Shown here in pieces: positions 34,270-45,594 of a stretch of DNA of 64,000 nucleotides. The notes beneath the pieces are model-generated. The model saw nothing but the letters and a program-made list of their open reading frames with translations, was not told the DNA's origin and searched no databases. The stretch is from positions 124,001 to 188,000 of the forward strand of contig JAVLUZ010000527.1 in assembly GCA_036768485.1 (NCBI GenBank), in the 5' to 3' direction. The position numbers were made by a program, and so were the translations under genes. Numbering within the stretch: the first letter of the stretch is position 1; the number at the start of each line of letters is the position of its first letter. The stretch is from Mermis nigrescens (Eukaryota; Nematoda; Enoplea; Mermithida; Mermithidae).

Positions 34270-36407
34270 TCAAACAAAATAGAATTGAGGCGATGGCTGC
34301 TTGAACCCGTAGTAAATTAGTGGTTGGCTAGAAAGCGTAGCCGGACGATGGAAATTGTCCTGGATAGAATGCGGCGGCAAAGGAAAGCGGCCGAATCTTC
34401 CAAAACTTTTGATAGAACATGGTGGTGAACATAATTGATGTTGAGCGCGGCTTGAATGACTGCTGGACCGCGGTGATGAACGGCGCTGCTGCTGCTGATC
34501 GTAACTGATGACTGAGCATTGCTGCGACGTCTCGCAATACTCGTGCTGGTAACAATAGCGGCCGACGTTGTCAGTGAACCGCGGCAACCTCTGGTGCTGC
34601 ATTGATCGCGGCAGTGGGGTTGAACGCGGCCACGGCGACCTACGCACTGGTGATGGGAAACAACCAAAACCTCTGCTAGACCGCTGCGGCAACCGCTGCT
34701 TGGATTGATCACGTGGCGTCAATGTTGCCGGCATTTGAGGTGGATTCTATCTGAAACGACAAAAAGAAAAGGGGGGGGTCCGGCCTGCAAATTTTATGGC
34801 TTTGATAACAACGCCAGCTGGCGATATATCATCATTTGCCTCTCGCGGCGTTCTTTTTGTTTCTCGTCGGCTAGCCCTAAAAAAGAATAACTTTGTGGAA
34901 GGATCAAAAGTGTTCCATATACACCATCTGATCCTCATGTTGGATATCAGAAGCCACGGCTATAGAGCCCGGCCAACGCGTGATTATGACGCGCAGTGGT
35001 GTGGGCAACCGGTGAATACCTTTGAAACCATCGCTCAATGGCAGCAATTGTGGTGGCATTGAGCATGGCATGTAACGCTGTTGCGGCTGTTTGACTGCAG
35101 CCAAATGTGACGTCGTTCCTGGCTTTTGCCTTTGAGAATGCCTGAAACGAGAAAAAAGAGGTTCCGGGTTTAGAATGCGATTGCCTTGCAGACTACGACA
35201 TTTGCCGTTTAGTAAACGCATAGGGTTCGCGTATTTGATGAACCGCAAGATGCAGCTAACATCTTCTGACAAATTTGCAAAAACGTTGCTTGCAAACGCA
35301 TTGCATACTGCAATGCATCATAGTCCATATCAAAGAAAAAATAAAGCAAGTGGCTTAAGCTTTTGATTTCCAGCATTGATGCGATTTTCGACCATGAAAA
35401 AGCGGCTCATGGTCAGCGTATCTAAAATGTTAGCCCTGAAAACAGAACGTGAGGGAGGACTCCCACCACAATTTATCGTTGCTGGGGTCGTGGCAAGCTA
35501 GAAAGGCATCCCGTAAAGGTGTTTCAAGCAATTCCGCCACCCAAATGGGGGCTGTGGAAACCTAGACATATTCTAAACAAAAACTTGGCCCCAAACATTG
35601 GCGATCTGGATATATTGAACGAAAGGACCATTGGCCTGCACGTAATTGGGATCCAGTTGCTGCCAATATCGCTCCCAAATGCGGGAGGGCATGAACAAAT
35701 GGTCGTTAACATGCTCGGAATCAAAACCAAAGAAATACTGGCTGTTAAGACAGTTTGACAACCTGAAAAGTGTACGTATCGCGTTATAAGATTGTTCGTG
35801 TGTTTCAATCATTACGGTACGTCAAATGTCATTGGCGGGCACGTAGGGCGCTGAAAACAGGATACTGTCCATTGTTGCCAGCCACCACTTACGTTGGGCA
35901 TAGATGTGATCGTAATGGTTTGGCGTTTCATGGTGTGATGGCTCGCAAACATACGTGGGCAGCAAGAAATTTCTGGGGGGTGCAAAATTTTTTGAAGGTC
36001 AAAAAATGGCCTTAAAAACGATGGTATGGTGATAAAAACACCATTTTTCGACGTTTCTCATCAAGCACTATCCATTGACATCAAAAAATTGCGAAAAAAG
36101 CGAAAAAAAATTTTCAAAAATTGAATTCTGGGGGGTATTTCGATTTCTGGGGGGTATTTTGGTTTCTGGGGGGTGCATACCCCCAAACCTTCCCACGCCC
36201 AGGTGTGCTCGCGAAGATTGGGTGTCATATGTTCGTCGTTTTCGAAATATAGCATCTGAAAAGGTACCACACTATTGCGGTGCTGCTTTACAGCAGCTGC
36301 AGCTTCGAGCACTATGATGAAGTGGGCGGTGTCGTTGTCACTCCCGAGGCTGCACGTCGGACACGGTCCACGATGTCCTCTTCTGTTGGGGCACGCTGCT
36401 CAGCCAT
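34270..36407 (-). pseudogene. Element 1 ORF3 remnant with DEDD exonuclease motifs
   Basis: It starts at ATG 36407 (MAEQRAPTEED), overlapping the end of integrase by 8 bases. Motif Exo I reads FFGFDSEHVND near 35700, followed by GPFVQYIQIA and the conserved FPQPPFG; in another frame Exo II reads ACHDPSNDKLWW near 35490, and ENRINAGNQKLKPLALFF near 35370 aligns with the segment before Exo III. A Trp codon is now TAG after GQVFV. A family A MITE interrupts it at 35950. The C-terminal part (34270-34734) is Q/R/S-rich as in elements 2 and 3. Two CGTTTCAG acceptor-like sites (near 35136 and 34750) hint that it may once have been spliced. Confidence 0.7.
35950..36207 (+). mobile_element. Family A hAT-type MITE, copy 6, inside ORF3
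   Basis: A 258-bp copy from CATACGTGGGCAGCAAG to CCCAGGTGTG, with CTCGCAAA at 35942-35949 and CTCGCGAA at 36208-36215 (7 of 8). It landed in the N-terminal coding part of the element 1 ORF3. Confidence 0.85.
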
Positions 36408-38532
36408 GGCTCCGCAAAAGGTGTAACAATATAGTTAATGGTACGGCATGTGCCAATTTAGTACCAATTAACAAACAAACAGGCGCACACTCCCTTAAAT
36501 TCCTTTCCCGGCCCGCTAATTCCTCAAAACTTATAACTACTGCCGGACACAGTGGTTGGCGTGGTAACTTAACTAAAACAAAATCACCTGGTACATATGC
36601 GTACTTTTCGGCAATGAGATCGGAATAGGGCAACTTAGGGGCGGGTAAAAGGCGATTACGATGCACTAAATGTTTGATTAAAGGGTTATGCAGATAAATG
36701 ATGCGAGCCGTTTCAGGTGTTGGCAATGATTTGATGCGATATGGACCTAATTGTTTAGGCGAGAGTTTTCCAATTTCGGGTTGAATCACTGCTTTATTGT
36801 TGAGATATACAATGTCATCGACTGCAAAATTACTTTCACGTGCTGATTTGTCATACTGCTTTTTCTGATGGTTACACGCTTTGGCAAGATTTTTGCTAGC
36901 AATATTGTGCAAGTTAAGAAGCGTGAGTTTTAGATCGGCAAGATATTTTTCAGCGACATTAGGCAAATTAGGATTTAGCGTGAGATCACTTAATAGCTGT
37001 ATATCGAGTGGAAAAGAAGGTACAGCATCTCGAATGGCGAAATATTTGTAGATGACTGCGGCGTTGCATGATACGCGAATAAAGCGAAAGGCAAAAACTG
37101 TTCCCAATCGTACTGATTTCTCGCGCTTAGTTTGGAAAGTCCATTGATAAGTCTTTGATTATACCGTTCAACTAACCCATCACACTGGGGGTGATTAGGG
37201 GTTGTGAAAACTTTTTGAACATTTAACAATTTGCAAATTTCTGAAACAAGGGCTGATGTAAAATTTGTACCTTGATCAGTCAAAAATCGTTTTGGAACGC
37301 CACGTCTAGGAATTACTTCGCACAATAGTAGGTTTGCGATGGTGACTGCTATTATATCAGACACTGCAAACGCTTCAACGTACTTAGTAAAATAGTCCAT
37401 GAAGACAACAATTTGATTGTTTCCGGACGTCGAGCGTGGCATATGCAGACAATCACACGCGATTAGCTCAAAAGGTGCTGAAACTTTGATGGGCTGGAGA
37501 GGTAAGGCGGTGGGATTATTTGCTACCTTACGCTGCAAACACACCTCACAATTCTTTAACCATGCAAGCACATCATTCTCCATTCTAGGCCACCAGTAAC
37601 GGAGCTGAATGGCAGGTAAAATTTTTTGCGCGGAAAAATGGGCTCCAAAGATGGAATCATGAAATTCGGTTAGGATGAAGCGACGCAGAGACTTTGGAAT
37701 TACAAGCTGATGAATTATGTTAGCTGCGCGCTTAGGCTGAAATCTGCGATATAAAATATTATTGAGCATGAAAAATTCGTCGCGATATTTACGTGTCGTC
37801 AAGTCATTGAGCGATTCACAAATTTTACTTAACTCTTCATCTTGACGTTGTTCGGCAAGAAGCTTAGCAGGTAGCAGGCGACAGAATTTCTGCTTTTTCG
37901 GCGTCAGAAAGCATGATTCGTTTGTAAAAAAAGTGGTGGATGATCTTTTTGCGCAGTTTGCTGTCTTGGCGCGAAGTTTGGTTGTCTTATATCACGCAGT
38001 TTGTTATTGTCGTCAGACTCAGACGCTTTGGATTCGAGGTTAGCGACGTTAGCAACGGGTTTACGTTCGAGTATATAACGTTGTTCGTCGCGATTGTACT
38101 TAGGATGACGTGATAATAAATCTGCGGCGCACGCGCCTGGTACATATACAACCTCATACTCGTATTCTTGTAATTTTAGACCTCATCGTCTTAAACGACT
38201 CAAAGGATCTTTTACATTTACGAGCCAGGTAAGCGCTTGATGATCTGTTTCCACAATGAATTTTTTGCCATAGAGATAATGCCTATAATGCTTAATTGCC
38301 CATACAACTGCTAAAGCCTCCTTCTCAGAAGTGGCATAGTTGCATTCGGCCGAGTTTAAAACACGGCTAGCATAACCAAGGATGGAGCGACTGTTAGATG
38401 GAAGATGTTTCTGTGTAAGAATGGCACCTAGTGCATAATTGCTTGCGTCAGTTGTCAGAATAAATTGATGATCATTATCGAACTTGGGCAACTGCAAAAT
38501 CGGTGGTGAAGTGAAGGCACCTTTCAACATTT
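36400..38532 (-). pseudogene. Element 1 pol, RNase H and integrase half
   Basis: From 38530 leftward: RNase H with TTDASNYALGA and VETDHQALTWL, stopped where Trp-Gly should follow SRLRR (TGG changed to TGA). After a broken linker comes integrase (37802-36990) with the zinc-binding H-x6-H and C-x2-C, the first catalytic Asp in IACDCLHMP, the second in FLTDQGTNF and Glu in GLVERYNQ. A frameshift near 37030 follows SPFEML. The last part (to 36400) has the GPYRI module and the PWWP-like GDFVLVKLPRQPLCPAVVI. It continues at 47719, on the far side of element 2. Confidence 0.88.
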
Positions 38533-39596
38533 TGTAAATGTAGAGCCGCCCTATGTCTGCAAAGAATCGGCATAGGACGGATACATTACCTTCGAGATTT
38601 ACCTAGGTACGTAGGTACTTAAGTCTACGCTTAGTGCTGGCCCCAATCGCGCGGCTCTAAATGGCTTTCGATCTTTGGACCCTTACAGACCTTACGGCTT
38701 TGATCCCCTCAGCCCTAATATTGCTGGCTGCTTCTTGTCGGGTGATCTCAGCAGCTACGCCCTAAGACCTAAGGCTACCTACCTAGTCTCGGTATTTGCC
38801 GCGGAGGTCAGTTGACCTATCTCAAGCTCAAGTTGTTTATTTAACTTATTTTCAATCAGTGCCTGATCAGAAATGTTTTTGGTTCCTAATTTGTGTAGCA
38901 CGCTGAACAATGAAAACAACAACAACGAGCTCTACGCTGATCAATCATCCTTAAAGATTAAATAATATTTTTGATCAATTTTTGGCTTGAGAAATAAATT
39001 ATGATTTCCGAATAAAATAAACTATCATACGAAATTTACCTATCAGTCCACTAAGATGGGTGGAAGTCCTCGACGTAGGGATGGTGGCCGACCTAACCCT
39101 CGGTATAACCAAAAACCACTGGGTAGGTTTTCTCTATTTTAATTCGACGCAGAATTCACGGCCTATAGCCGGACAACAAAATACGCAAAAGAAAAAAACG
39201 ACAATGTACAGATTATACAGTCGAACAACCGGCCAACAAAAAAACCAAAAGCCAGACTAAACTACAATGTTACGTACACTGGCCTCAAGGACCATTACAG
39301 TAAAACAAACAAAGATCAATTTAACGTAATACTGATAAGCTTTTATCTCAGATCGAAATGTTATCGATTACACAAGCGGTATGCATGAAACAATTACTAT
39401 TATCATACACTTAACTCTATGCTACCGGACAAGTATCTAAATGTTTTTTATTATTGAAAATTTGGGGAAATAATGGGAAGACCGAAGGCATAGCCCACAG
39501 TGCACTATCATAGATAGCTACTAGTATTGGCTATGTTATGGCTATCGCGAACTGCTAAGGCAGGTCTCGCCTATACGTGTAACTCTCGCAGTTACA
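38533..39596 (-). repeat. 3' LTR of element 2
   Basis: A 1064-bp LTR; on the minus strand it starts TGTAACTGCGAGAGTTACAC and ends ATTTACA-like. It is nearly the same as 51898-52960 and 16326-17357. Confidence 0.9.
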
Positions 39597-39611
39597 CTCC
39601 CCCACGTATAG
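39597..39611 (-). other. Polypurine tract of element 2
   Basis: On the minus strand CTATACGTGGGGGAG abuts the LTR start TGTAAC. The G-rich core GTGGGGGAG fits a plus-strand primer. Confidence 0.75.
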
Positions 39612-40384
39612 AAAAAAAATTTGAAACGTAGTGGAGAATTTTTTTGGGGTACACCATCAACACTAGCGTCGGCGACGCTCTACAACTCGGCTCTCTGGCG
39701 TTTGCAACGCCTCAACTCTGGCATCCGCAACGCCTCATCCTGAGCAAACGTGAAAAACGAAAATAAAAAGAACGAAAAAAATAACAAATATCGATAACCG
39801 GTAACGGTCAACGCATGACCTCGTTCGCACTCAGGAAAACTCTCGAGCAACACTCTCAATGGCGCTAGGGATAACTATATTGTTGCCCGAGTAATGATGA
39901 ACTCCGGTCTTGGACAGTTCATCCGCTGTCCCATCAGCCTCCTTCAGTCCCCGGGTAATGAGAAAAATTTTGAATTGAAAAAATTTGTAGATTGGGTATA
40001 AATTAACCCCTTGTCCGTTAAAGAGTTAAGGTACCATAATAGTAACACCGCTAATTGAGCAAAAGACAAATTAAAATACGGAATGATAAGGCAAAATTAT
40101 GCTGAGCAAAATTAAAGTCACTGACGAGTTAAAACACGAGGTAACGATAAAAACGAGAAAAATGGCAAATTATGCGAGATAACGAGGAAAAATACGAGCA
40201 CCGTCAAAGAAAAATTTTTACAGCAAGAGAAAAATGACAAGAGAAAAAATACACAGGAAATAAACGATACGTGAAGTCCTGGAATCCACATCAGGACGAA
40301 AAACGAAAAAATTGACGAAAAGCTGCTGGTCAAATTTGACGCCGTCGCAGAGTTCCAAAAAGTTCTGTACGTCGAACTTATAAA
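39612..40384. other. 3' untranslated region of element 2
   Basis: About 770 bp between the ORF3 stop and the polypurine tract. It repeats GGCGTTTGCAACGCCTCAAC-like blocks and matches 52976-53760 of element 3 closely. No ORF. Confidence 0.6.
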
Positions 40385-43300
40385 TTAATAGCGATCCTGA
40401 TAATTGGCCTTCGAGCCATGCGGTTTTCCGCGACGTCTTTGACGTTGAAAATATTCTTGATCCGATTCCGGTTCGCGACGCGTATTCGAACGCTCACGAT
40501 ACTGATATGGCGATTGCCTACGCCCGTACATATGTTGGCGTAAGCGTCGATGTGGATCGACTGGTCGATCATCGTCCTCAAAATCGTCGTCGTCCTCGTA
40601 GTCGTCCGCGTAACGACGCGGTATAGGTGGCGTCGGAGTGAATAATTGCTCCGGCGTAAAACCGTAAGTTTGTTCACGTGAAGGTTCGCGTGGACGCTGT
40701 TGTTGTTGCGTAACAGGCCACGGTTTTGGCAAAAGTGGACCGGGTCGAGGTTGTGGCTGATAGCCCCCGGTGGCTGGTTGACTTTGTTCCAACGGTGAGC
40801 GATACGACTGGTCCCATTGTTGACGTTGACGGGATTGTGACCGGCCCCGATGAGTTCCGCGGTTCGACTGTGGCGGACGGCGGTATTCATAAGGCTGCTG
40901 CTGTTGCGAGCGCAACAGATGACCAGCATCGGCCTGAGAATACGCCTCGGAACGCTCACGCGATTCCGTAAATTGCTGCTGTTGCCGCGGTTGGGTCTGC
41001 GGTCTTGTGTATTGCTGTACATGTGGTTTTACTTGTGTCTGCGGTTGTGCTTGTGATTGTGAACGGTGATGCGTTTGTGCATAGCGTTGCCGGGATGACT
41101 GCGGGTCTTGCCGCCTCGATCCTCTTTGGCCTAAACGCGCTTTTAATTTAGCTGCAACTTCAGCTTGAACGAGTCTTCTGACTCGTTGTTTTTCCAAATT
41201 CTTTAACCGACGCAAAGTGTGCTCGGATTTAGTATCGTAAAAACGATTCAATTTGGCCTTGTGTTCGTCTTCTGACATATGACGAACTTCTGAAGACTCA
41301 GCAAGAGAACCGGCGGCGCGTAACTTCGTCGCATGCCATGGCATTTCCGTTGCCAAATTTTCACAATCGCGTCGCTCGATCGTCATGCGTGTTCTACGCA
41401 TTTCAATTTGTGCCTCCAAAGAAAGATCGACTTCTGGCATATCAAGGCTTGCTGCGGATCCGCTCGGGTCCTGCGAGGATGCCTGCCGCCTTTCTCTACG
41501 AATTTTCTCTAATTCGCCTTGAATTCGATGTTTGAGGTAAAACACAGATTTTTGACGACCTCGAAAACGATCGAATTGAGCCGGAACTTCAAGCGGCGGG
41601 TCGGTTGCTAACCGAATTTGCCAAATCATGTTATGTAAAACATGAGGACTTTCAATTCGTGCCGTTAAGTCCGGGAATTCCGGGAAAGCCTCACTTGGCG
41701 AAGGTGTATAAGATTCACCAAGGAAAGCTACGCGCAACATGCGACGTAACTGCTCCACCATGCGCCAGCCTATTCCGGGATTACCGTAGGCGTACGCAAA
41801 GAAGTGGAATTTCCTATCCAAGAATTCCAAAAGCGCTGTAGCGCGCATGACGTCTATTGAAGAGAAGATCGTCATGTGTCGATACTCCGAATCATATAAT
41901 GACTGAAATTCTCGGAAAGTATCAAAAATATCGACCATCTGACGCGCCGATATTAAAATGGGCGCTAGGTGATCTGGCGCTGGAGACATCCTGTGCGGAT
42001 ATAAGTCCGGGCGAATCTGATGTGCAACGCCGTCAATCACCTTGCTCGGTGCGTCAAGGTGTGGGTGTACGACCAAATACTCGAGCGGAACCTCGTACAA
42101 CATCATTCCGGTTGTGATAAAGAACCGTATGCGCACAAAGTATTGGTCTGGGTAAAATAATCGGTTAAACACGCTCAATTTGCTAATAAACCAAGGTGCG
42201 GGCTCACGATCGACATCAGCCAAGGGCTGTGCGATTGTAGGCCACACTAAAGGACGCGAGGGCGAGTCAGTCGAAGTCGCGTACTGCAAATGTATTGCGT
42301 ACACTCGATCGAAGTACACTTGAGCAGCTTCGACCAACTGATCGTACAAACGCGATCCTGCGACCTCACCCAAATAAGAACGTAACTCGTGCAAGACGAC
42401 TGGCGCAATAGTGCACGGTGGTTCGCGCGTCATATTTTCCATCATGGTGAAAAAATGCTGTACGTAGCGCGAGCGATTTTGGACTCTAGCGCTTTCGTTC
42501 GCGGAAATACGTTCGCGAATAGCTTGAATGTGCGCAGGTATTGCGACTTCCATATTTGATGATTGGCTTTGCGTAACCTGTGGTTGAATATTTGCCACGG
42601 TACTAGACACACCCGTCATGGCCATAGAAGCCGTAAAACGAGTATCCGGTGCCGACGTACCTTGTGGCACGGAGTGAGACGCGACTTGCGTGTATAACGC
42701 TACTTGTGGTACTTTGTGTGCAGCTAGTGTACGTTGTGGTTGCGGCGGAAAACCAATAATCTCAGTCATGATGACATCAGGGTCAGCTTCACGCTCTACC
42801 CAATCCGGCTGTGAAGTCGGTAAAGGTGCGAGCGAACTGATACCCAAGGGTGCTTGTTGGTCCGCCGCAAGCGATTGTGAGACAATCGGTTGCGAAACGG
42901 TAACAGCCCCTTTTCGAGCCATTGCCGCGCGTGTTACACGCGGTGGCGACAAGTTAGCTTGTCTTTCCGCCTCGGCGTCAGATAACGCCATCACTAAACG
43001 TTTGGGAGATAAATCGTCATCCTCAGTGGAGATCGATGGTTCTACATCAACCATGGGCGAATCGTAGGGAATATCGGTTTGCGAAGAAAACACAGAAGCT
43101 GGTGTACTCGAGCTAGTTGGTTTTGACTTAGGTTCCGTGTCAGGCGCATTGACCGGGCCCAAAACTGGGTCGGCAACGGTCTGCGATTCCTGAGCATAGA
43201 ACAATGGATTTTCGAAAACGTTAACGTGAGCCATCGCATCCGTTACAGAAGCGACGGTAGTGGCTGCAGCTATGGCCGCTGGCGGTTGCGGAGCTGGGCC

Positions 43301-44536
43301 ATAAAAGTCCTCAACTGTGATTAACTCTTCGCCATTCGAATCAACTTCAGCGTCAGCAGCTGTGCTGGTCGACTGTCCTTGTGGTGGCTTACTAGTCGAC
43401 AACGGTATGCGCACTCTAGCTTTCGGGCCGCTAGCCTTAATGTACAGTTCATCGCCTGTAAACGAAACCGACATGGGTTTTCTATCGTCAGTAATGCGAT
43501 TATCTTGCGTGCACCCTTCTATCAGTATAAAAACATCGATAGTTATGAGGGCGTCCATCGCTAAATAATGCTGCATGTCCCGAGTCAAGGGTAAGCTCCA
43601 CGCCTGTCCGAAGTTATCAGGCGCGTTCGGATCAATATACATGTCAAAAAAGAATTCGGCCAAGCGCTTTAACGAGTGCGACTGCGCTTTAATGCGTAAA
43701 CGACGCGTAAACGCTCTCGCCAATGGCTGAATATCAATGAAATTTGCAATGAATGGATCTTTCCAGTGCAGTTTATTGCGAATTTCTGCATCCGGAATTG
43801 CCAAAATTTCCTCGAAAGTTGGCCCGTAAACATGGAAATACGCAAGTCGATCTTGCGTCGGGTCATAACAAACCATATACACGTTAGGTAAACGCGTTTC
43901 GAGCAACTGGTGAAGCCCGAACGGAGGTTGCGGGAACTTCGCCAGATCCCAACAGAACACATGGCCGTTCGCGCTCGCAACTTGGACGTAGCGTACGAAT
44001 GGGCCATGGAGGTCCTGGTAAGTGGGACATAGTTGCTGAAAACGCAAGTCCCAGGTCTTATAATGCCTGCCTTTTCTGTCATTAACAAATTCGGAGTCAT
44101 AGCCTAAGAATAAAGTGCCATTTGTCATATTCGATGGCTGAATTAACGCCAAAATGGCGCCAAACAACTTCTGGTCATTGGAGATTATGACGGTGGGTAG
44201 AAGTCTGTTCTTTGGTACACGAGGGGTTACCAAAGGAAATCTACCAAGCCTATTCTCCCACCAGAGTTGTTGGTCGTTAATACGCTTTTTATGATTTGTG
44301 ATTTTATGTGCTGCTTTATGCTTTATCCATTTTGCGGTAAGTGACTCTAGACCGCCAACACGACTATTGTCATTTTGGGGCAGCGGGTCTGGTACAACCA
44401 AGCCCCGCTCCAAAGCCATACTGGTCAAAGCCAAACGAAACTCATCTAGGGACGCGGGATCACGCCCCTCAAATTTGCATCGGCGACCAGCTGCCTCCAG
44501 CAATGCCTCCTTGCTTGGGGTACCTTGTGCAGCCAT
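40385..44536 (-). CDS. ORF3 of element 2: DEDDy exonuclease fused to a long unknown region
   Basis: 1383 codons, intact. The N-terminal third is a DnaQ-like DEDDy 3'-5' exonuclease: Exo I FLGYDSEF (D147, E149), VRYVQVASANGHVFCWDLAK, Exo II CYDPTQDRLAYF (D229), then HSLKRLAEFFFD and Exo III MQHYLAMDALITIDVF (Y324, D328). This arrangement is that of RNase D, WRN and MUT-7, which trim RNA or DNA 3' ends. Residues ~350-680 are low-complexity and acidic/Pro-rich; ~690-1000 is a folded-looking region I do not recognise (LFYPDQYFVRIRFF, EFLDRKFHFFAYAYG); the rest is Q/R-rich and probably disordered and nucleic-acid binding. It overlaps the end of pol by 91 nt in another frame. TTTTTCCTTTTGCAG lies 4 nt before the ATG and looks like a splice acceptor. 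Its position is that of env, but there is no signal peptide or membrane segment. Confidence 0.85.
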   Translation of the reverse strand: MAAQGTPSKEALLEAAGRRCKFEGRDPASLDEFRLALTSMALERGLVVPDPLPQNDNSRVGGLESLTAKWIKHKAAHKITNHKKRINDQQLWWENRLGRFPLVTPRVPKNRLLPTVIISNDQKLFGAILALIQPSNMTNGTLFLGYDSEFVNDRKGRHYKTWDLRFQQLCPTYQDLHGPFVRYVQVASANGHVFCWDLAKFPQPPFGLHQLLETRLPNVYMVCYDPTQDRLAYFHVYGPTFEEILAIPDAEIRNKLHWKDPFIANFIDIQPLARAFTRRLRIKAQSHSLKRLAEFFFDMYIDPNAPDNFGQAWSLPLTRDMQHYLAMDALITIDVFILIEGCTQDNRITDDRKPMSVSFTGDELYIKASGPKARVRIPLSTSKPPQGQSTSTAADAEVDSNGEELITVEDFYGPAPQPPAAIAAATTVASVTDAMAHVNVFENPLFYAQESQTVADPVLGPVNAPDTEPKSKPTSSSTPASVFSSQTDIPYDSPMVDVEPSISTEDDDLSPKRLVMALSDAEAERQANLSPPRVTRAAMARKGAVTVSQPIVSQSLAADQQAPLGISSLAPLPTSQPDWVEREADPDVIMTEIIGFPPQPQRTLAAHKVPQVALYTQVASHSVPQGTSAPDTRFTASMAMTGVSSTVANIQPQVTQSQSSNMEVAIPAHIQAIRERISANESARVQNRSRYVQHFFTMMENMTREPPCTIAPVVLHELRSYLGEVAGSRLYDQLVEAAQVYFDRVYAIHLQYATSTDSPSRPLVWPTIAQPLADVDREPAPWFISKLSVFNRLFYPDQYFVRIRFFITTGMMLYEVPLEYLVVHPHLDAPSKVIDGVAHQIRPDLYPHRMSPAPDHLAPILISARQMVDIFDTFREFQSLYDSEYRHMTIFSSIDVMRATALLEFLDRKFHFFAYAYGNPGIGWRMVEQLRRMLRVAFLGESYTPSPSEAFPEFPDLTARIESPHVLHNMIWQIRLATDPPLEVPAQFDRFRGRQKSVFYLKHRIQGELEKIRRERRQASSQDPSGSAASLDMPEVDLSLEAQIEMRRTRMTIERRDCENLATEMPWHATKLRAAGSLAESSEVRHMSEDEHKAKLNRFYDTKSEHTLRRLKNLEKQRVRRLVQAEVAAKLKARLGQRGSRRQDPQSSRQRYAQTHHRSQSQAQPQTQVKPHVQQYTRPQTQPRQQQQFTESRERSEAYSQADAGHLLRSQQQQPYEYRRPPQSNRGTHRGRSQSRQRQQWDQSYRSPLEQSQPATGGYQPQPRPGPLLPKPWPVTQQQQRPREPSREQTYGFTPEQLFTPTPPIPRRYADDYEDDDDFEDDDRPVDPHRRLRQHMYGRRQSPYQYRERSNTRREPESDQEYFQRQRRRGKPHGSKANYQDRY

Positions 44537-45594
44537 GGGTCTGCAAAAGGAAAAACATTAGATAATGGTACGGCATGTGCTGTTTTAGAGCCATTTAATA
44601 AACGTACAGGCGCGCAGTCCTTAGCTTTTTGTTCCCTGCCCGGTAAATCCTCAAAACTTATGACAACTGCCGGGGCAAGAGGGCGATGTGGTAATTTTAC
44701 CAACACAAAATCGCCAGGGACATACGCGTGTTTTTCCACAATTAAATCAGAATAAGGTAGTTTAGGTTCAGGCAAAAGTCTATTCCTGTGGACGAGATGA
44801 GTGATCAGAGGATTATAGACATATGCGATTTTCGCAGTTTCAGGCGTAGGTAAGTCAATAATTCGGTATGGCCCAACACGCTTGGGTGATAGTTTACCGA
44901 TTTCGGGTTGAATGACTGAGGTATTATTAAGATAGACTATATCCGAGAGATTAAAATTTGTGTGCGTTACGGACTTGTCATATTGCGATTTTTGCTGCTT
45001 ACGCGCTTGAGTTAAATTTTGAGACGCGATTTCATGCAGATCTTGTAAAGTCAGCTTTAAATCAATGACATATTTTTCCGCAACAGATGGTAAATTCGGA
45101 TTTATTACGAAGTCATTTATAAGTAAAGTGTCAAGAGGAAATGCTGGTTCACGACCATAAAGCATTTCAAAAGGAGATATATTAGTCGATGATTGCGGAG
45201 TCGCGCGGTATGCAAATAATGCAAAAGGTAGAAATTGCTCCCAATCATACTGGGAACGCGCACTCAACTTAGACAAACAATCAATCAAGGTGCGATTATA
45301 ACGTTCCACCAACCCATCACACTGGGGGTGATATGGGGTTGTAAATATTTTCTGAACGTTTAATAGTTTGCAAACTTCCGAAATGAGGGTAGATGTAAAA
45401 TTTGACCCCTGATCTGTCAAAAATTTCTTGGGAACTCCATAACGTGGTATAATTTCTCTTAGTAATAAATTTGCAATTGTTGTTGCTTTTATGTCAGAAA
45501 CAGCAAAAGCTTCCACGTATTTTGTAAAATAATCCATAAAAACTACAATTTGGTCATTTCCGGAGGGGATCGCGGCATATGCAAGCAATCGCAC
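44446..45594 (-). pseudogene. Element 2 pol, integrase C-terminal part (after frameshift)
   Basis: Carries most of the integrase core from QIVVFMDYFTKYVEAF through FLTDQGSNF and GLVERYN, then GPYRI and GDFVLVKLPHRPLAPAVVI. It is cut from the upstream pol reading by loss of one G near 45565: the run is 4 G here and 5 G in element 3 (58945). The end overlaps ORF3. Confidence 0.88.

Noticed and set aside
34705..35366. Plus-strand ORFs opposite the element 1 ORF3
   Set aside because: They are antisense to a decayed minus-strand coding region and show no family of their own.
40378..41022. 214-aa minus-strand ORF within ORF3
   Set aside because: It is a shadow frame of the Q/R-rich end of ORF3; its element 3 version shifts with the indels.
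40385..44536. ORF3 as an envelope glycoprotein
   Set aside because: It is in the env position but has no signal peptide, no membrane anchor and no furin-type site, and its first third matches an exonuclease.
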